Positions 1 to 9,415 are shown, numbered from the stretch's first letter. The stretch: 64,000 nt of DNA from Bordetella ansorpii (GCF_900078315.1 NZ_FKBS01000013.1:91982-155981); one strand, 5' to 3'. Notes: generated from the letters alone by a model not told the origin. A program made the numbers and translations.

Positions 1-2566
1 CCTGGGCAAAACGCTGCAGCACGCCGCCAGCCTCGTAGATCGAGACTTCCTCGGCCGTGTCCAGGCGACAGGTGACGGGCACGTGCACGTCCTGCCCGTC
101 GCGGCGGTGGATGACCAGTTCCAGGGTGGCGCGCGGCACGCGTTCGCCGATCACGTCGAAGGTCTCGGTGCCGTCGATGGCCAGCGTCTTGCGGTCGGTG
201 CCGGGCTGGAATTCCAGCGGCAGCACGCCCATGCCGATCAGGTTGGTGCGGTGGATGCGCTCGAAGCCCTCGGCCACGATGGCTTCCACGCCCGCCAGGC
301 GCACGCCCTTGGCCGCCCAGTCGCGCGACGAGCCCTGGCCGTAGTCCGCGCCGGCGATGATGATGAGCGGCTGCTTGCGCTCCATGTAGGTCTCGATGGC
401 TTCCCACATGCGCGTGACCTGGCCGTCGGGCTCCACGCGCGCCAGCGACCCCTGCCTGACCTGGCCGTCGACCACGGCCATTTCGTTGATCAGCTTGGGA
501 TTGGCGAAGGTGGCGCGCTGCGCGGTCAGGTGATCGCCGCGGTGCGTGGCGTACGAGTTGAAGTCTTCTTCCGGCAGGCCCATCTTCGCCAGATATTCGC
601 CCGCGGCACTGTCGGCCATGATAGCGTTGGACGGCGACAGGTGGTCGGTGGTGATGTTGTCGCCCAGCACCGCCAGCGCACGCATGGCCGACAGCGTGCG
701 CTCGCCCGCCAGCGCGCCTTCCCAGTAGGGCGGGCGGCGGATGTAGGTGCTCTGCTCGCGCCAGTCGTACAGCGGGCTGATCTTCGTGGTGTTCTCGGTG
801 GCGAAGGTGAACATGGGCTCGTACACCTTGCGGAACTGCTCGGGCTTGACGCTGGCGGCCACCACCGCGTCGATCTCCGCGTCGCTGGGCCAGATGTCCT
901 TCAGCGTGACGGGCTGGCCCGATGCGTCGGTGCCCAGCGCATCGCGTTCGATGTCCACGCGCACGGTGCCGGCGATGGCGTAGGCGATCACCAGCGGGGG
1001 CGAAGCCAGGAAGGCCTGCTTGGCGTAGGGATGGATGCGCCCGTCGAAGTTGCGGTTGCCCGACAGCACGGCGGTCGCGTACAGGTTGCGGTCGATGATC
1101 TCCTGCTGGATCACGGGATCGAGCGCGCCGCTCATGCCATTGCAGGTGGTGCAGGCGAAGGCCACGATGCCGAAGCCCAGCTTTTCCAGATCGGGCAGCA
1201 GGCCGGATTCTTCCAGGTACAGCTGCACGGCCTTGGATCCTGGGGCCAGCGAGGTCTTCACCCAGGGCTTGCGCGAGAGGCCCGCGCGGTTGGCGTTGCG
1301 CGCCAGCAGGGCGGCGGCGATGACGTTGCGCGGATTGCTGGTGTTGGTGCAACTGGTGATGGCGGCGATGATGACCGCGCCGTCGGGCATCTGGCCCGGG
1401 GTCTCTTCCCAGGGGCCGGCGATGCCGCGCTCGGCCAAATCGGTGGTCGCCACGCGTTTGTGCGGGTTGGACGGGCCGGCCATGTTGCGCACCACGGTGG
1501 ACAGGTCGAAGCCCAGCATGCGCTCGTACTCGGCGTGCTTCAGGCTGTCGGCCCACAGGCCGGCCTGCTTCGCGTAGGTCTCGACCAGCTTGACCTGCTG
1601 GTCGTCGCGGCCGGTCAGGCGCAGGTAGTCGATGGTCTGGCCGTCGATGTAGAACATCGCGGCGGTGGCGCCGAATTCCGGCGTCATGTTCGAGATGGTG
1701 GCGCGGTCGCCGATGGTCAGGGCGCTGGCGCCTTCGCCCAGGAATTCGATGTAGGCGCCCACCACTTTCTCGCGGCGCAGGAATTCGGTCAGGGCCAGCA
1801 CGATGTCCGTGCAGGTGATGCCGGGTTGCGGGCGCCCGGTGAGCTCGACGCCGACGATGTCCGGCAATCGCATCCACGAGGCGCGGCCCAGCATCACGTT
1901 CTCGGCCTCCAGGCCGCCCACGCCGACCGCTATCACGCCCAGCGCGTCCACGTGCGGCGTGTGGCTGTCGGTGCCCACACAGGTGTCCGGGAAGGCCACG
2001 CCGTCGCGCACCTGCACGACCGGCGACATCTTCTCCAGGTTGATCTGGTGCATGATGCCGTTGCCGGGCGGGATCACGTCGACGTTCCGGAAGGCCAGCT
2101 TGGTCCAGTTGATGAAGTGGAAGCGGTCTTCGTTGCGGCGGTCTTCCACGGCGCGGTTCTTCTCGAACGCGTCGCGGTCGAAACCCGGATATTCCACGGC
2201 CAGCGAGTGGTCGACGATCAACTGCGTGGGCACCACCGGGTTGATCTGCGCGGGATCGCCGCCGGCGTCCGCGATGGCGTCGCGCAGGCCGGCCAGGTCG
2301 ACCAGCGCGGTCTGGCCCAGGATGTCGTGGCAGACCACGCGCGCCGGATACCAGGGGAAGTCCATGTCGCGGCGGCGTTCGATCAGTTGGCGCAACGAGT
2401 CGGTCAGCGTGGCGGGATCGCAGCGGCGCACCAGGTTCTCGGCCAGCACGCGCGAGGTGTAGGGCAGGGTGGCCCAGGCGCCGGCGTGGATGTCCTCGAC
2501 GGCCTGGCGGGCATCGAAATAGTCCAGCTGCGTGCCGGGCAACGGTTTGCGGTAGTTCGTGTTCAT
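1..2566 (-). CDS. acnD: Fe/S-dependent 2-methylcitrate dehydratase AcnD (3' end cut by window edge)
   Basis: Aconitase-superfamily dehydratase that dehydrates 2-methylcitrate in the methylcitrate cycle; in species with AcnD, PrpF then isomerises the product. The frame runs from an ATG at 2566 to base 1 with no stop, giving 855 complete codons, so only the last few residues lie outside. The N-terminus MNTNYRKPLPGTQLDYFDAR and the phrase ACTTCNGMSG look like AcnD rather than AcnA. The three expected [4Fe-4S] ligands are Cys406 (in SCTNTSNP), Cys472 and Cys475. It lies 115 bp downstream of prpC on the same strand, with a stem-loop between them, so co-transcription is likely. An AcnA-type aconitase is the alternative, made less likely by the prpC linkage. 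prpF would be expected beyond the left edge. Confidence 0.9.
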   Translation of the reverse strand, partial: MNTNYRKPLPGTQLDYFDARQAVEDIHAGAWATLPYTSRVLAENLVRRCDPATLTDSLRQLIERRRDMDFPWYPARVVCHDILGQTALVDLAGLRDAIADAGGDPAQINPVVPTQLIVDHSLAVEYPGFDRDAFEKNRAVEDRRNEDRFHFINWTKLAFRNVDVIPPGNGIMHQINLEKMSPVVQVRDGVAFPDTCVGTDSHTPHVDALGVIAVGVGGLEAENVMLGRASWMRLPDIVGVELTGRPQPGITCTDIVLALTEFLRREKVVGAYIEFLGEGASALTIGDRATISNMTPEFGATAAMFYIDGQTIDYLRLTGRDDQQVKLVETYAKQAGLWADSLKHAEYERMLGFDLSTVVRNMAGPSNPHKRVATTDLAERGIAGPWEETPGQMPDGAVIIAAITSCTNTSNPRNVIAAALLARNANRAGLSRKPWVKTSLAPGSKAVQLYLEESGLLPDLEKLGFGIVAFACTTCNGMSGALDPVIQQEIIDRNLYATAVLSGNRNFDGRIHPYAKQAFLASPPLVIAYAIAGTVRVDIERDALGTDASGQPVTLKDIWPSDAEIDAVVAASVKPEQFRKVYEPMFTFATENTTKISPLYDWREQSTYIRRPPYWEGALAGERTLSAMRALAVLGDNITTDHLSPSNAIMADSAAGEYLAKMGLPEEDFNSYATHRGDHLTAQRATFANPKLINEMAVVDGQVRQGSLARVEPDGQVTRMWEAIETYMERKQPLIIIAGADYGQGSSRDWAAKGVRLAGVEAIVAEGFERIHRTNLIGMGVLPLEFQPGTDRKTLAIDGTETFDVIGERVPRATLELVIHRRDGQDVHVPVTCRLDTAEEVSIYEAGGVLQRFAQ

Positions 2567-2628
2567 GACGGGCGTGTCTCCGGGGCCGTCGGCGGGCCGG
2601 AATGCATGGGATGCGGGCGTATCGAAGT

Positions 2629-2657
2629 CACCCGCCGGCAATTCCTGCCGGCGGGTG
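2629..2657. other. Intercistronic 12-bp perfect stem-loop between prpC and acnD
   Basis: CACCCGCCGGCA at 2629-2640 is the exact reverse complement of 2646-2657, with a 5-nt loop. No T-tract follows on the minus strand, so it does not look like a standard intrinsic terminator. It could stabilise the upstream prpC message or act as a partial terminator that lowers acnD expression. Confidence 0.6.
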
Positions 2658-2681
2658 CTTGCAATCCCCGGCCGCGCGGGA

Positions 2682-3911
2682 TTACGGGCGCTTGCCGATG
2701 GGTACGTACTTCAGATCGTCCGGACCGGTGTAATTGGCCGTGGGGCGGATGATCTTGTTGTCGATGCGTTGCTCGATGATGTGGGCGGACCAGCCGGCCG
2801 TGCGCGCGATGACGAACAGCGGCGTGAACATCGCGGTGGGCACGCCCATCACGTGGTAGCTGACGGCCGAGAACCAGTCCAGGTTGGGGAACATCTTCTT
2901 GATGTCCCACATCACGGTTTCCAGGCGCTCGGCGATGTCGAACAGCTTGGTGCTGCCGGCCTGCTTGGACAGCTTGCGCGACACTTCCTTGATGACCTTG
3001 TTGCGCGGGTCCGAGATCGTGTAGACAGGGTGGCCGAAGCCGATGATGACCTCCTTGTTTTCCACCCGGCGGCGGATGTCGGCCTCGGCCTCGTCCGGCG
3101 TCTCGTAGCGGCTCTGCACTTCGAACGCCACTTCGTTGGCGCCGCCGTGCTTGGGGCCGCGCAGCGCGCCGATGCCGCCGGTGATGGCCGAATACATGTC
3201 CGAGCCCGTGCCAGCGATGACGCGGCTGGTGAACGTGGAGGCGTTGAATTCGTGCTCGGCGTACAGGATCAGCGAGGTGTGCATGGCGCGCACCCAGTCG
3301 TCCGACGGCTTCCTGCCGTGCAGCAGGTGCAGGAAGTGGCCGCCGATGCTGTCGTCGTCGGTCTGCACGTCGATGATGCGGCCGTTGTGGCTGTAGTGGT
3401 ACCAGTACAGCAGGGCAGACCCCAGGTTGGCCATCAGGCGGTCGGCGATGTCGCGTGCGCCGGGCAGGTTGTGGTCGTCTTTCTCGGGCAGCACGCAGCC
3501 CAGCACCGAGACGGCGGTGCGCATCACGTCCATGGGGTGGCTGGCGGCGGGCAGGGCTTCCAGCGCGTTCTGCAACTGGGCGGGCAGGCCGCGCAGCGCG
3601 CGCAGCTTTTCCTTGTAGGCCTTCAGCTCGGCCTTGTTCGGCAGCTTGCCGTGCACCAGCAGGTGGGCGATTTCCTCGAATTCGGCCACGTCGGCGAAGT
3701 CCAGGATGTCGTAGCCGCGGTAGTGCAGGTCGTTGCCGGTGCGGCCGACGGTACACAGCGCGGTGTTGCCCGCGACCACGCCGGACAGCGCCACGGATTT
3801 CTTGGGCTTGAAGCCGGCGGGCGCCGCGTCCGTGGCGGCCGCAGCGGCCTCGGATTTCGCGGCGGGCTTTTCTGCTTGCTTGGCCGATGGCTTCTTGGGG
3901 GCGGTGCTCAT
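2682..3911 (-). CDS. prpC: 2-methylcitrate synthase PrpC
   Basis: Condenses propionyl-CoA with oxaloacetate to 2-methylcitrate, the entry step of the methylcitrate cycle. The body is citrate-synthase-like with GFGHPVY and GPKHGGANE motifs. It begins with the typical PrpC phrase [11 protein letters not shown] followed by [10 protein letters not shown]. The ATG at 3911 is chosen because AGGAGA lies about 10 nt upstream. The upstream in-frame extension to 4046 lacks a ribosome site and looks non-coding. The product is 409 residues, longer than the usual 375-390, because of an Ala/Lys-rich N-terminal tail of about 25 residues. The gene is divergent from the XRE regulator, with tandem TTTGC boxes between them, and acnD follows. 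Confidence 0.95.
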   Translation of the reverse strand: MSTAPKKPSAKQAEKPAAKSEAAAAATDAAPAGFKPKKSVALSGVVAGNTALCTVGRTGNDLHYRGYDILDFADVAEFEEIAHLLVHGKLPNKAELKAYKEKLRALRGLPAQLQNALEALPAASHPMDVMRTAVSVLGCVLPEKDDHNLPGARDIADRLMANLGSALLYWYHYSHNGRIIDVQTDDDSIGGHFLHLLHGRKPSDDWVRAMHTSLILYAEHEFNASTFTSRVIAGTGSDMYSAITGGIGALRGPKHGGANEVAFEVQSRYETPDEAEADIRRRVENKEVIIGFGHPVYTISDPRNKVIKEVSRKLSKQAGSTKLFDIAERLETVMWDIKKMFPNLDWFSAVSYHVMGVPTAMFTPLFVIARTAGWSAHIIEQRIDNKIIRPTANYTGPDDLKYVPIGKRP

Positions 3912-4084
3912 GGTGGTGCAGTCTCCTTGGCGATGATCGGGACACGCGTTGCCCGCCTCGCGCCTGATCGCGGACGACAGGCCGCGGGCGCCGGCATGGG
4001 CGGCGAGGTGTCTTCGCAGTCTACGCAACGGTGTAGGGGCTGTCACCCGGAATGCGGTGAAGGTTGGTAAAGGCCGGGTTTTCA

Positions 4085-4102
4085 GTTTGCAAAGTTTGCG
4101 AA
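4085..4102. promoter_or_regulatory. Tandem TTTGCAAA / TTTGCGAA operator candidate at the prp divergent promoter
   Basis: GTTTGCAAAGTTTGCGAA is a direct repeat of a 9-bp unit. It lies in the 232-bp gap between prpC (start 3911) and the regulator (start 4144). TTTGCAAA is itself palindromic. It resembles the TTTGCAAA core I recall for actinobacterial RamB/PrpR regulators, which share the domain plan of the neighbouring regulator. Binding is inferred. Confidence 0.5.
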
Positions 4103-4143
4103 TAATATGACCGCTTCCCTATGACACATGGCGGCGCCGGGCG

Positions 4144-5613
4144 ATGCGCAAGATTTTCATGGGCGTCCGGCTGCGGCGCCTGCGCGAAGAGCGCAACCTG
4201 ACGCAGGCGGCGCTGGCCAAGATGCTGGGCCTGTCGGCCAGCTACCTGAACCAGATCGAGCAGAACCAGCGGCCGCTGACCATGCGCGTGTTGCTGCTGA
4301 TGAGCGAAGTGCTGGGCGTGGATGCCCGCTCGTTCTCCGATGACGAGCAGGCCCGCATGGTGGCCGCGCTGCGCGAAGTGGCCGACACCATGCCGGCCTC
4401 GTCGATGGGCGGGCGCGACGAAGCGCGCATCTCGCACGCCGAGATGCAGGAGATCGCGGCCAACATGCCGGCCGTGGGCCGTGCGCTGATCCAGCTGCAC
4501 CGGCGTCACCGCGAGGCGCTGGAGCGCCTGGAGGCGGCGGCGGAAGTGTCGTATCCCGAGCAGGACAGCCGGTCGCCGCGCAGCGTCGGCATTGCCCTGC
4601 CGGCCCAGCCCTACGAAGAGGCGCGCGACTTCTTCTTCACGCATCACAATCACTTCGCCGAGCTCGATATCCGGGCGGAGCAAAGCCACGCCGCGTGGGG
4701 CCTGGACGGCGCCGCGCCGGCCGACCTGCCGGGCCTCCTGGCGCGGCGCCTGCACGAGCAGCATGGCGTCACCGTCGAGACGCCCGCCGAGCGCACCGCC
4801 TGGCAGCGCCGCTACGATGCCGCCGGCCGGACGCTGAGCCTGTCGCCGCAACTGGAACCCGGCCAGCGGGCCTTCCAGATGGCCGTGCAACTGGCCTTCC
4901 TGGAATTGCGTCCCACGCTGGACCGCATGGCCGACGCGCCGCGTTTCTCCGCCGAGGCCGTGCGCAAGCTGGTGCGCATCGGGCTGGCCAACCATTTCGC
5001 GGCGGCGCTGATCCTGCCGTACGGCCGGTTCCGCGACGCGGCGGAGACGCTGCGCTACGACATCGAACTGCTGGGGCAGCGCTTCGGCGTCAGCTTCGAG
5101 ACCGTCTGCCACCGTCTGAGCACCATGCAGCGGCCACAGGACCGCGGCGTGCCGTTCTTCTTCATCCGGGTCGACCGGGCGGGCAACGTGTCGAAGCGGC
5201 AGTCGGCCGCGCAGTTCCATTTCTCGCGGGTGGGCGGAACCTGTCCGCTATGGGCCGTCTACGAGGCGTTCTCGCATCCGGGGCGCGTGCGCCGCCAATT
5301 GGCGCGCATGCCGGACGGACGGGTCTACCTGTGGGTCGCGCGTACCGTGTCGCGCCAGCCCGCGGGCTTCGGGCAGCCGGGCAAGCACTTTGCCGTGGCG
5401 CTGGGCTGCGACGTCGAGCACGCGCACCGGCTGGTGTATGCAAGGGGATTGGACCTGGGCGATCCCGACGTGCCCACGCCGATCGGCATGGGGTGCCGCG
5501 TGTGCGAACGACCCGCGTGTCCGCAGCGCGCGTTTCCGTACATCGGCCGGGAATTGGGAACCCGCGAGGACCAGACCGGCTTCGTGCCGTATCCGATGGC
5601 GGATCAGGAGTAG
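4144..5613 (+). CDS. XRE-family short-chain acyl regulator (ScfR/RamB/PrpR-like) of the prp locus
   Basis: A 489-residue regulator. Residues about 9-58 form an XRE helix-turn-helix (LTQAALAKMLGLSASYLNQI). The middle resembles an ImmA/IrrE fold with no HExxH metallopeptidase motif. The C-terminal domain is the short-chain fatty acyl (DUF2083-type) domain. It contains Cys422, Cys451, Cys454 and Cys459; the last three form GCRVCERPAC, like the cysteines reported to hold a 4Fe-4S cluster in mycobacterial PrpR. It is divergent from prpC and convergent with prpB, so it probably controls propionyl-CoA catabolism in place of the sigma-54 activator PrpR. The ATG at 4144 has only a weak ribosome site; an in-frame ATG at 4159 is possible. 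Confidence 0.85.
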   Translation: MRKIFMGVRLRRLREERNLTQAALAKMLGLSASYLNQIEQNQRPLTMRVLLLMSEVLGVDARSFSDDEQARMVAALREVADTMPASSMGGRDEARISHAEMQEIAANMPAVGRALIQLHRRHREALERLEAAAEVSYPEQDSRSPRSVGIALPAQPYEEARDFFFTHHNHFAELDIRAEQSHAAWGLDGAAPADLPGLLARRLHEQHGVTVETPAERTAWQRRYDAAGRTLSLSPQLEPGQRAFQMAVQLAFLELRPTLDRMADAPRFSAEAVRKLVRIGLANHFAAALILPYGRFRDAAETLRYDIELLGQRFGVSFETVCHRLSTMQRPQDRGVPFFFIRVDRAGNVSKRQSAAQFHFSRVGGTCPLWAVYEAFSHPGRVRRQLARMPDGRVYLWVARTVSRQPAGFGQPGKHFAVALGCDVEHAHRLVYARGLDLGDPDVPTPIGMGCRVCERPACPQRAFPYIGRELGTREDQTGFVPYPMADQE

Positions 5614-5623
5614 GGCCTGGCGC

Positions 5624-5652
5624 GGTCCGGCGCACGAGGCGTGGGCCGGACC
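5624..5652. terminator. Stem-loop between the convergent prp regulator and prpB
   Basis: GGTCCGGC at 5624-5631 pairs with GCCGGACC at 5645-5652. It sits in the 53-bp gap between two convergent genes, so it probably acts for both strands. T-tracts are poor on either side, which lowers confidence. Confidence 0.45.
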
Positions 5653-5666
5653 GGTTTCAAGCGGTC

Positions 5667-6560
5667 TTACTTGGCCTTGCCCTGCTGGAACAGGTTGTCC
5701 AGCTGCGACTCGAACGCGTGGTAGCCGATGCGGTCGTACAGCTCGTCGCGCGTCTGCATCAGGTCGACCACGTTCTTCTGGTGGCCGTCGCGGCGGATGG
5801 CGGTATAGACCGCTTCGGCCGCCTTGTTCATGGCGCGGAAGGCCGACAGCGGATACAGCACGATGCCCACGCCCACGCTGCCCAGTTCCTCGACCGAGAA
5901 CAGCGGCGTCTTGCCGAACTCGGTGATGTTGGCCAGCACGGGCACGTTCACTTCCTTCACGAAGCGCTCGTAGGTGGGCAGGTCGTAGGCGGCTTCGGCG
6001 AAGATCGCGTCGGCGCCAGCCTCGACGCATGCCAGGGCGCGCTCGATGGCGGCGTCCACCCCGTGCGAGGCGATGGCGTCGGTGCGGGCGATCAGGAAGA
6101 AATCGGAATCGGTGCGCGCGTCGGCGGCGGCCTTCACGCGGTCGGCCATCTCTTCGGTGGAGACGATCTCCTTGCCGGGACGATGGCCGCAGCGCTTGGC
6201 GCCGACCTGATCCTCGATGTGGCAGGCGGCCGCGCCGAACTTGATGAGGCTCTTGACGGTGCGGGCGATGTTGAACGCCGAGGGGCCGAAGCCGGTGTCG
6301 ATGTCGACCATCAGGGGCAGGTCGCACACGTCGGTGATGCGGCGCACGTCGGTCAGCACGTCGTCCAGCGTGTTGATGCCCAGGTCGGGCAGGCCCAGCG
6401 AGCCCGCGGCCACGCCGCCGCCCGACAGGTAGATGGCGCGGTAGCCGGCGCGCTTGGCCAGCAGCGCGTGGTTGGCGTTGATGGCGCCGATGACCTGCAG
6501 GGGCTTTTCTTCGGCAAGCGCGCGGCGGAACAGGGCGCCGGGGGATTCGGGTCTGGACAT
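5667..6560 (-). CDS. prpB: 2-methylisocitrate lyase PrpB
   Basis: Cleaves 2-methylisocitrate to pyruvate and succinate, the last step of the methylcitrate cycle. It is an isocitrate-lyase/PEP-mutase family protein of 297 residues, the normal length. The signature [10 protein letters not shown] contains the catalytic Cys124, and MVDIDTGFG supplies Mg-binding acidic residues. The ATG at 6560 begins [15 protein letters not shown], the usual PrpB start; the frame is open further upstream but that part is composition-driven. It is separated from prpC-acnD by the regulator and lies 265 bp downstream of mdh on the same strand, so it probably has its own promoter. Confidence 0.95.
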   Translation of the reverse strand: MSRPESPGALFRRALAEEKPLQVIGAINANHALLAKRAGYRAIYLSGGGVAAGSLGLPDLGINTLDDVLTDVRRITDVCDLPLMVDIDTGFGPSAFNIARTVKSLIKFGAAACHIEDQVGAKRCGHRPGKEIVSTEEMADRVKAAADARTDSDFFLIARTDAIASHGVDAAIERALACVEAGADAIFAEAAYDLPTYERFVKEVNVPVLANITEFGKTPLFSVEELGSVGVGIVLYPLSAFRAMNKAAEAVYTAIRRDGHQKNVVDLMQTRDELYDRIGYHAFESQLDNLFQQGKAK

Positions 6561-6782
6561 GCGTGGGTCTCCGCTTGGTGCGCCGCGCGTCGCGGGGAGG
6601 GCGCGCGGTCGTCGTGGGCACGGGAAGCATTCCGGTGCCGGCAATAAAGCTGCCTCTTGCAGGGCCCGCGGGGGACGAAGGGGCAGGTTTATTGCCGCCG
6701 CGAGAGGCGGCTCGGGCGGTGCGGATCGGGGCATCCGCGCGGTGTGCCGGGACGAGCGCCCCGGTCCACCGGTTGCCGGGCG

Positions 6783-6809
6783 GGCCCGTGAGGCCTATGC
6801 CTTCGGGCC
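6783..6809. terminator. Stem-loop downstream of mdh
   Basis: GGCCCG (6783-6788) and AGGC (6791-6794) pair with GCCT (6799-6802) and CGGGCC (6804-6809). It lies just past the mdh stop codon on the minus strand. There is no T-run, so this may be an imperfect terminator or only an RNA stem. The rest of 6561-6825 shows no gene. Confidence 0.35.
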
Positions 6810-6825
6810 GCCGCGGCGGACTTGC

Positions 6826-7815
6826 TTACTTCAGCAGGTCCTTGATGCCGTCGCGCTCTTCGAGCAGCTCTTTCAGCGTGAAGTCCATGCGCTCGCGCGA
6901 GAAGGCGTCGATTTCCAGGCCCTCGACACGCTTGTACTCGCCGTTTTCGGTGGTGACCGGCACGCCGTAGACGATGCCTTCGGGGATGCCGTAGGAACCA
7001 TCCGAGGGCACGCCCATGGTGACCCACTTGCCGTTGCTGCCCAGGACCCAGTCACGGACGTGGTCGATGGCGGCGTTGGCGGCCGAGGCGGCCGACGACA
7101 GGCCGCGCGCGTCGATGATGGCGGCGCCACGCTTGCCCACGGTGGGGATGAACGTGTCGCGGTTCCATTGCTGGTCGTTGATCAGCTTGTCCAGGTTTTC
7201 GCCGGCGATGGTGGCGAAACGGGTGTCCGGGTACATCGTGGGCGAGTGGTTGCCCCACACGATCAGCTTCTCGATGTCGCCGACGGCCTTGCCCGACTTG
7301 GCGGCCAGTTGCGACAGCGCGCGGTTGTGGTCCAGGCGCAGCATGGCGGTGAAGTTCTTGGCCGGCAGGTCCGGGGCCGACTTCATGGCGATGTAGGCGT
7401 TGGTGTTGGCCGGGTTGCCGACCACCAGCACCTTGACGTCGCGGCTGGCGACTTCGTTCAGGGCGCGGCCCTGGGCGGTGAAGATCTGGGCGTTGACGGT
7501 CAGCAGGTCCTTGCGCTCCATGCCGGGGCCGCGGGGGCGGGCGCCCACCAGCAGGGCCACGTCGGCGTCCTTGAACGCGGTGCGCGGATCGCTGTGCGCG
7601 GTGACTTCCTGCAGCAGCGGGAAGGCGCAGTCGTCCAGTTCCATGATGACGCCCTTGAGCGCCTTCTGGGCCTTCTCGTCGGGGATCTCGAGCAGTTGCA
7701 GGATGACCGGCTGGTCTTTGCCAAGCATCTCGCCGGAGGCGATGCGGAACAGCAGGGCGTAACCAATCTGGCCGGCGGCGCCGGTGACGGCGACTCGCAT
7801 GGCGGGCTTAGACAT
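6826..7815 (-). CDS. mdh: Malate dehydrogenase
   Basis: NAD-dependent interconversion of malate and oxaloacetate in the TCA cycle. The protein has 329 residues, the standard length for the cytosolic-type Mdh of betaproteobacteria. The N-terminal nucleotide-binding loop TGAAGQIG is at 11-18. The mobile active-site loop [15 protein letters not shown] and the catalytic [11 protein letters not shown] region are intact. Two in-frame ATGs occur at 7821 and 7815. The one at 7815 is chosen because GGAG lies 8 nt upstream of it but too close to the other. The gene is divergent from the GntR gene that precedes sdhCDAB. Confidence 0.97.
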   Translation of the reverse strand: MSKPAMRVAVTGAAGQIGYALLFRIASGEMLGKDQPVILQLLEIPDEKAQKALKGVIMELDDCAFPLLQEVTAHSDPRTAFKDADVALLVGARPRGPGMERKDLLTVNAQIFTAQGRALNEVASRDVKVLVVGNPANTNAYIAMKSAPDLPAKNFTAMLRLDHNRALSQLAAKSGKAVGDIEKLIVWGNHSPTMYPDTRFATIAGENLDKLINDQQWNRDTFIPTVGKRGAAIIDARGLSSAASAANAAIDHVRDWVLGSNGKWVTMGVPSDGSYGIPEGIVYGVPVTTENGEYKRVEGLEIDAFSRERMDFTLKELLEERDGIKDLLK

Positions 7816-7948
7816 GAACATATCTCCGGTAAGGGGGTAGGGCGAAAAATCGCGCCTATGAGTGTAATCCCTGGACCTGTCTGCGCGGGTCGCGCGTGGC
7901 CTCTGAATGGACGGCATCCTAGATCGGATTTACGTATGCGTCAATCTA

Positions 7949-7974
7949 TCTTATATCTTATATAAGACATAAGA
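7949..7974. promoter_or_regulatory. Nested TCTTAT palindrome between mdh and gntR (candidate GntR operator)
   Basis: TCTTATATAAGA at 7956-7967 is a perfect 12-bp palindrome. It is nested in a second pair, TCTTATAT at 7949-7956 and ACATAAGA at 7967-7974, with one mismatch. The site is in an AT-rich patch of the mdh/gntR divergent region. HutC-subfamily GntR repressors typically bind AT-rich palindromes of this size. Autoregulation and mdh control are inferred. Confidence 0.5.
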
Positions 7975-8071
7975 CGTTGGACAGGGGTCCGCTGGCTGTG
8001 CGACAATGCGCTGTTTGTTCGGAAGCCAGGTATCCACCCGGCGGATGAACAGGAAATCCACTCGTATATCC

Positions 8072-8860
8072 ATGGCAGACTCCCGGCCCCAACCTCTTTT
8101 GCGCGCCGCCAGACCGGCGGCCGAGGGCGCCGCATTCAGTCCGCTTTACCGCCAGATCAAGGCGCTGCTGGTGCAGAGCCTGGATCGCGGCGAATGGAAG
8201 CCCGGCGAGCTCATCCCCAGCGAAATCGATCTGGCGGCCCGTTTCCAGGTCAGCCAGGGCACGGTGCGCAAGGCGGTCGATGAACTGGCCGCCGAGCACC
8301 TGCTGCTGCGCCGCCAGGGCAAGGGCACCTTCGTCGCCACCCATCACGAAGCGCGCGTGCGCTACCGCTTCCTGCGCCTGGCTCCCGACGAACCCGTTGA
8401 AGCAGGCCGCGCGGACGCCCGCCGCGCGGAGAGCCGCGTGCTGGAATGCCGCCGCGTGCGCGCTCCGGCCGAGATCGCCCGCGCCCTGGACGTGCGCGCC
8501 GGCGAAACCGTGGTCACCATCCGCCGCCTGCTCTGCATGAACCAGTCGCCCATCCTGGTGGACGACATCTGGGTGCCGGGCGGCGCCTTCCGCGGCCTGA
8601 CCTTCGAGTTGCTGACGGCCAACAAGGCGCCCCTGTATGGCCTGTTCGAATCCGAGTTCGGCGTGAGCATGGTCCGCGCCGATGAAAAGCTGCGCGCCGT
8701 GGCCGCCACCCCCGAAATCGCGGGACTGCTGCAGGTCCAGGCGGGCATGCCGCTGCTGCAGGTCGATCGCATCTCGTACACCTACGGGGATCGCCCCATG
8801 GAAGTGCGGCGGGGGTTGTATCTCACCGATCACTATCACTATCGCAATAGCCTTAATTGA
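8072..8860 (+). CDS. GntR-family (HutC/UTRA-type) transcriptional regulator
   Basis: A 262-residue regulator with an N-terminal winged helix (SPLYRQIKALLVQSLDRGEW, then GTVRKAVDEL and LLLRRQGKGTFVA). A C-terminal UTRA ligand domain includes VVTIRRLLCMN and PLLQVDRISYTYGDRPMEV. The ATG at 8072 begins MADSRPQ and is chosen over an in-frame ATG at 8045; AGGAAA lies about 15 nt upstream. It sits between mdh and the sdh operon, so it probably controls these TCA genes in response to an unidentified ligand. It ends about 140 bp before sdhC, so sdh may have its own promoter. Confidence 0.85.
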   Translation: MADSRPQPLLRAARPAAEGAAFSPLYRQIKALLVQSLDRGEWKPGELIPSEIDLAARFQVSQGTVRKAVDELAAEHLLLRRQGKGTFVATHHEARVRYRFLRLAPDEPVEAGRADARRAESRVLECRRVRAPAEIARALDVRAGETVVTIRRLLCMNQSPILVDDIWVPGGAFRGLTFELLTANKAPLYGLFESEFGVSMVRADEKLRAVAATPEIAGLLQVQAGMPLLQVDRISYTYGDRPMEVRRGLYLTDHYHYRNSLN

Positions 8861-9001
8861 TGATTATTTTCCGCACCATTTGATACCAAGCCGATCTCTG
8901 GGCGAAAATAGCGGGGTTTGCCCTTGACGGGGCGGTCCTTCCCGACCACCACGTTCTTTCGCCGTCACGATTTCCCTAGTTCCGAAACATCGAGGCCGTC
9001 A

Positions 9002-9415
9002 ATGTCCGACTCAGCTGCTAAGCCGCGTCCGCAGTTTCGCAATATCAGCGTTCCGCAAATCCTCAGCTACCGCCTGCCCCTGGCTGGCAAGCTGTCCATC
9101 CTGCACCGCGTCAGCGGCGCGCTGTTGTTCCTCTGTCTTCCGTTGGTCATCGTGCCGCTGTTCGCGGCCAGCGTGACCTCGGCCGAAAGCTTCGCGCAGG
9201 TTGCCCAGTACCTCGACAACGTATTGGTCAAGCTGATCGTGCTGGCGCTGGTGTGGGGCTACCTGCATCACTTCTGTGCCGGCATCCGCTACCTGGCCCT
9301 GGACCTGCATATCGGCATCGACAAGCAGTCGGCCAGGAAAAGCGCGGGCGTGGTCTTCGGCGTCAGCCTGGCCCTGACCGCGGTGTTCGCCCTCAAACTG
9401 TTCGGAGCGTTCTAA
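9002..9415 (+). CDS. sdhC: Succinate dehydrogenase cytochrome b556 subunit
   Basis: Membrane-anchor subunit of respiratory complex II. The 137-residue product has three hydrophobic segments at about 36-56, 75-95 and 112-132. It carries the SdhC signature around KLSILHRVSG, with HHFCAGIRYLALDLH supplying the heme-region histidine. The ATG at 9002 starts MSDSAAKPRPQ, and the frame upstream is non-conserved. The TAA stop abuts the sdhD ATG with no gap, indicating translational coupling. Confidence 0.95.
   Translation: MSDSAAKPRPQFRNISVPQILSYRLPLAGKLSILHRVSGALLFLCLPLVIVPLFAASVTSAESFAQVAQYLDNVLVKLIVLALVWGYLHHFCAGIRYLALDLHIGIDKQSARKSAGVVFGVSLALTAVFALKLFGAF

Noticed and set aside
83-2752. An 889-codon plus-strand frame over acnD
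   Set aside because: It is the antisense of acnD, with no recognisable motif and a composition typical of shadow frames.
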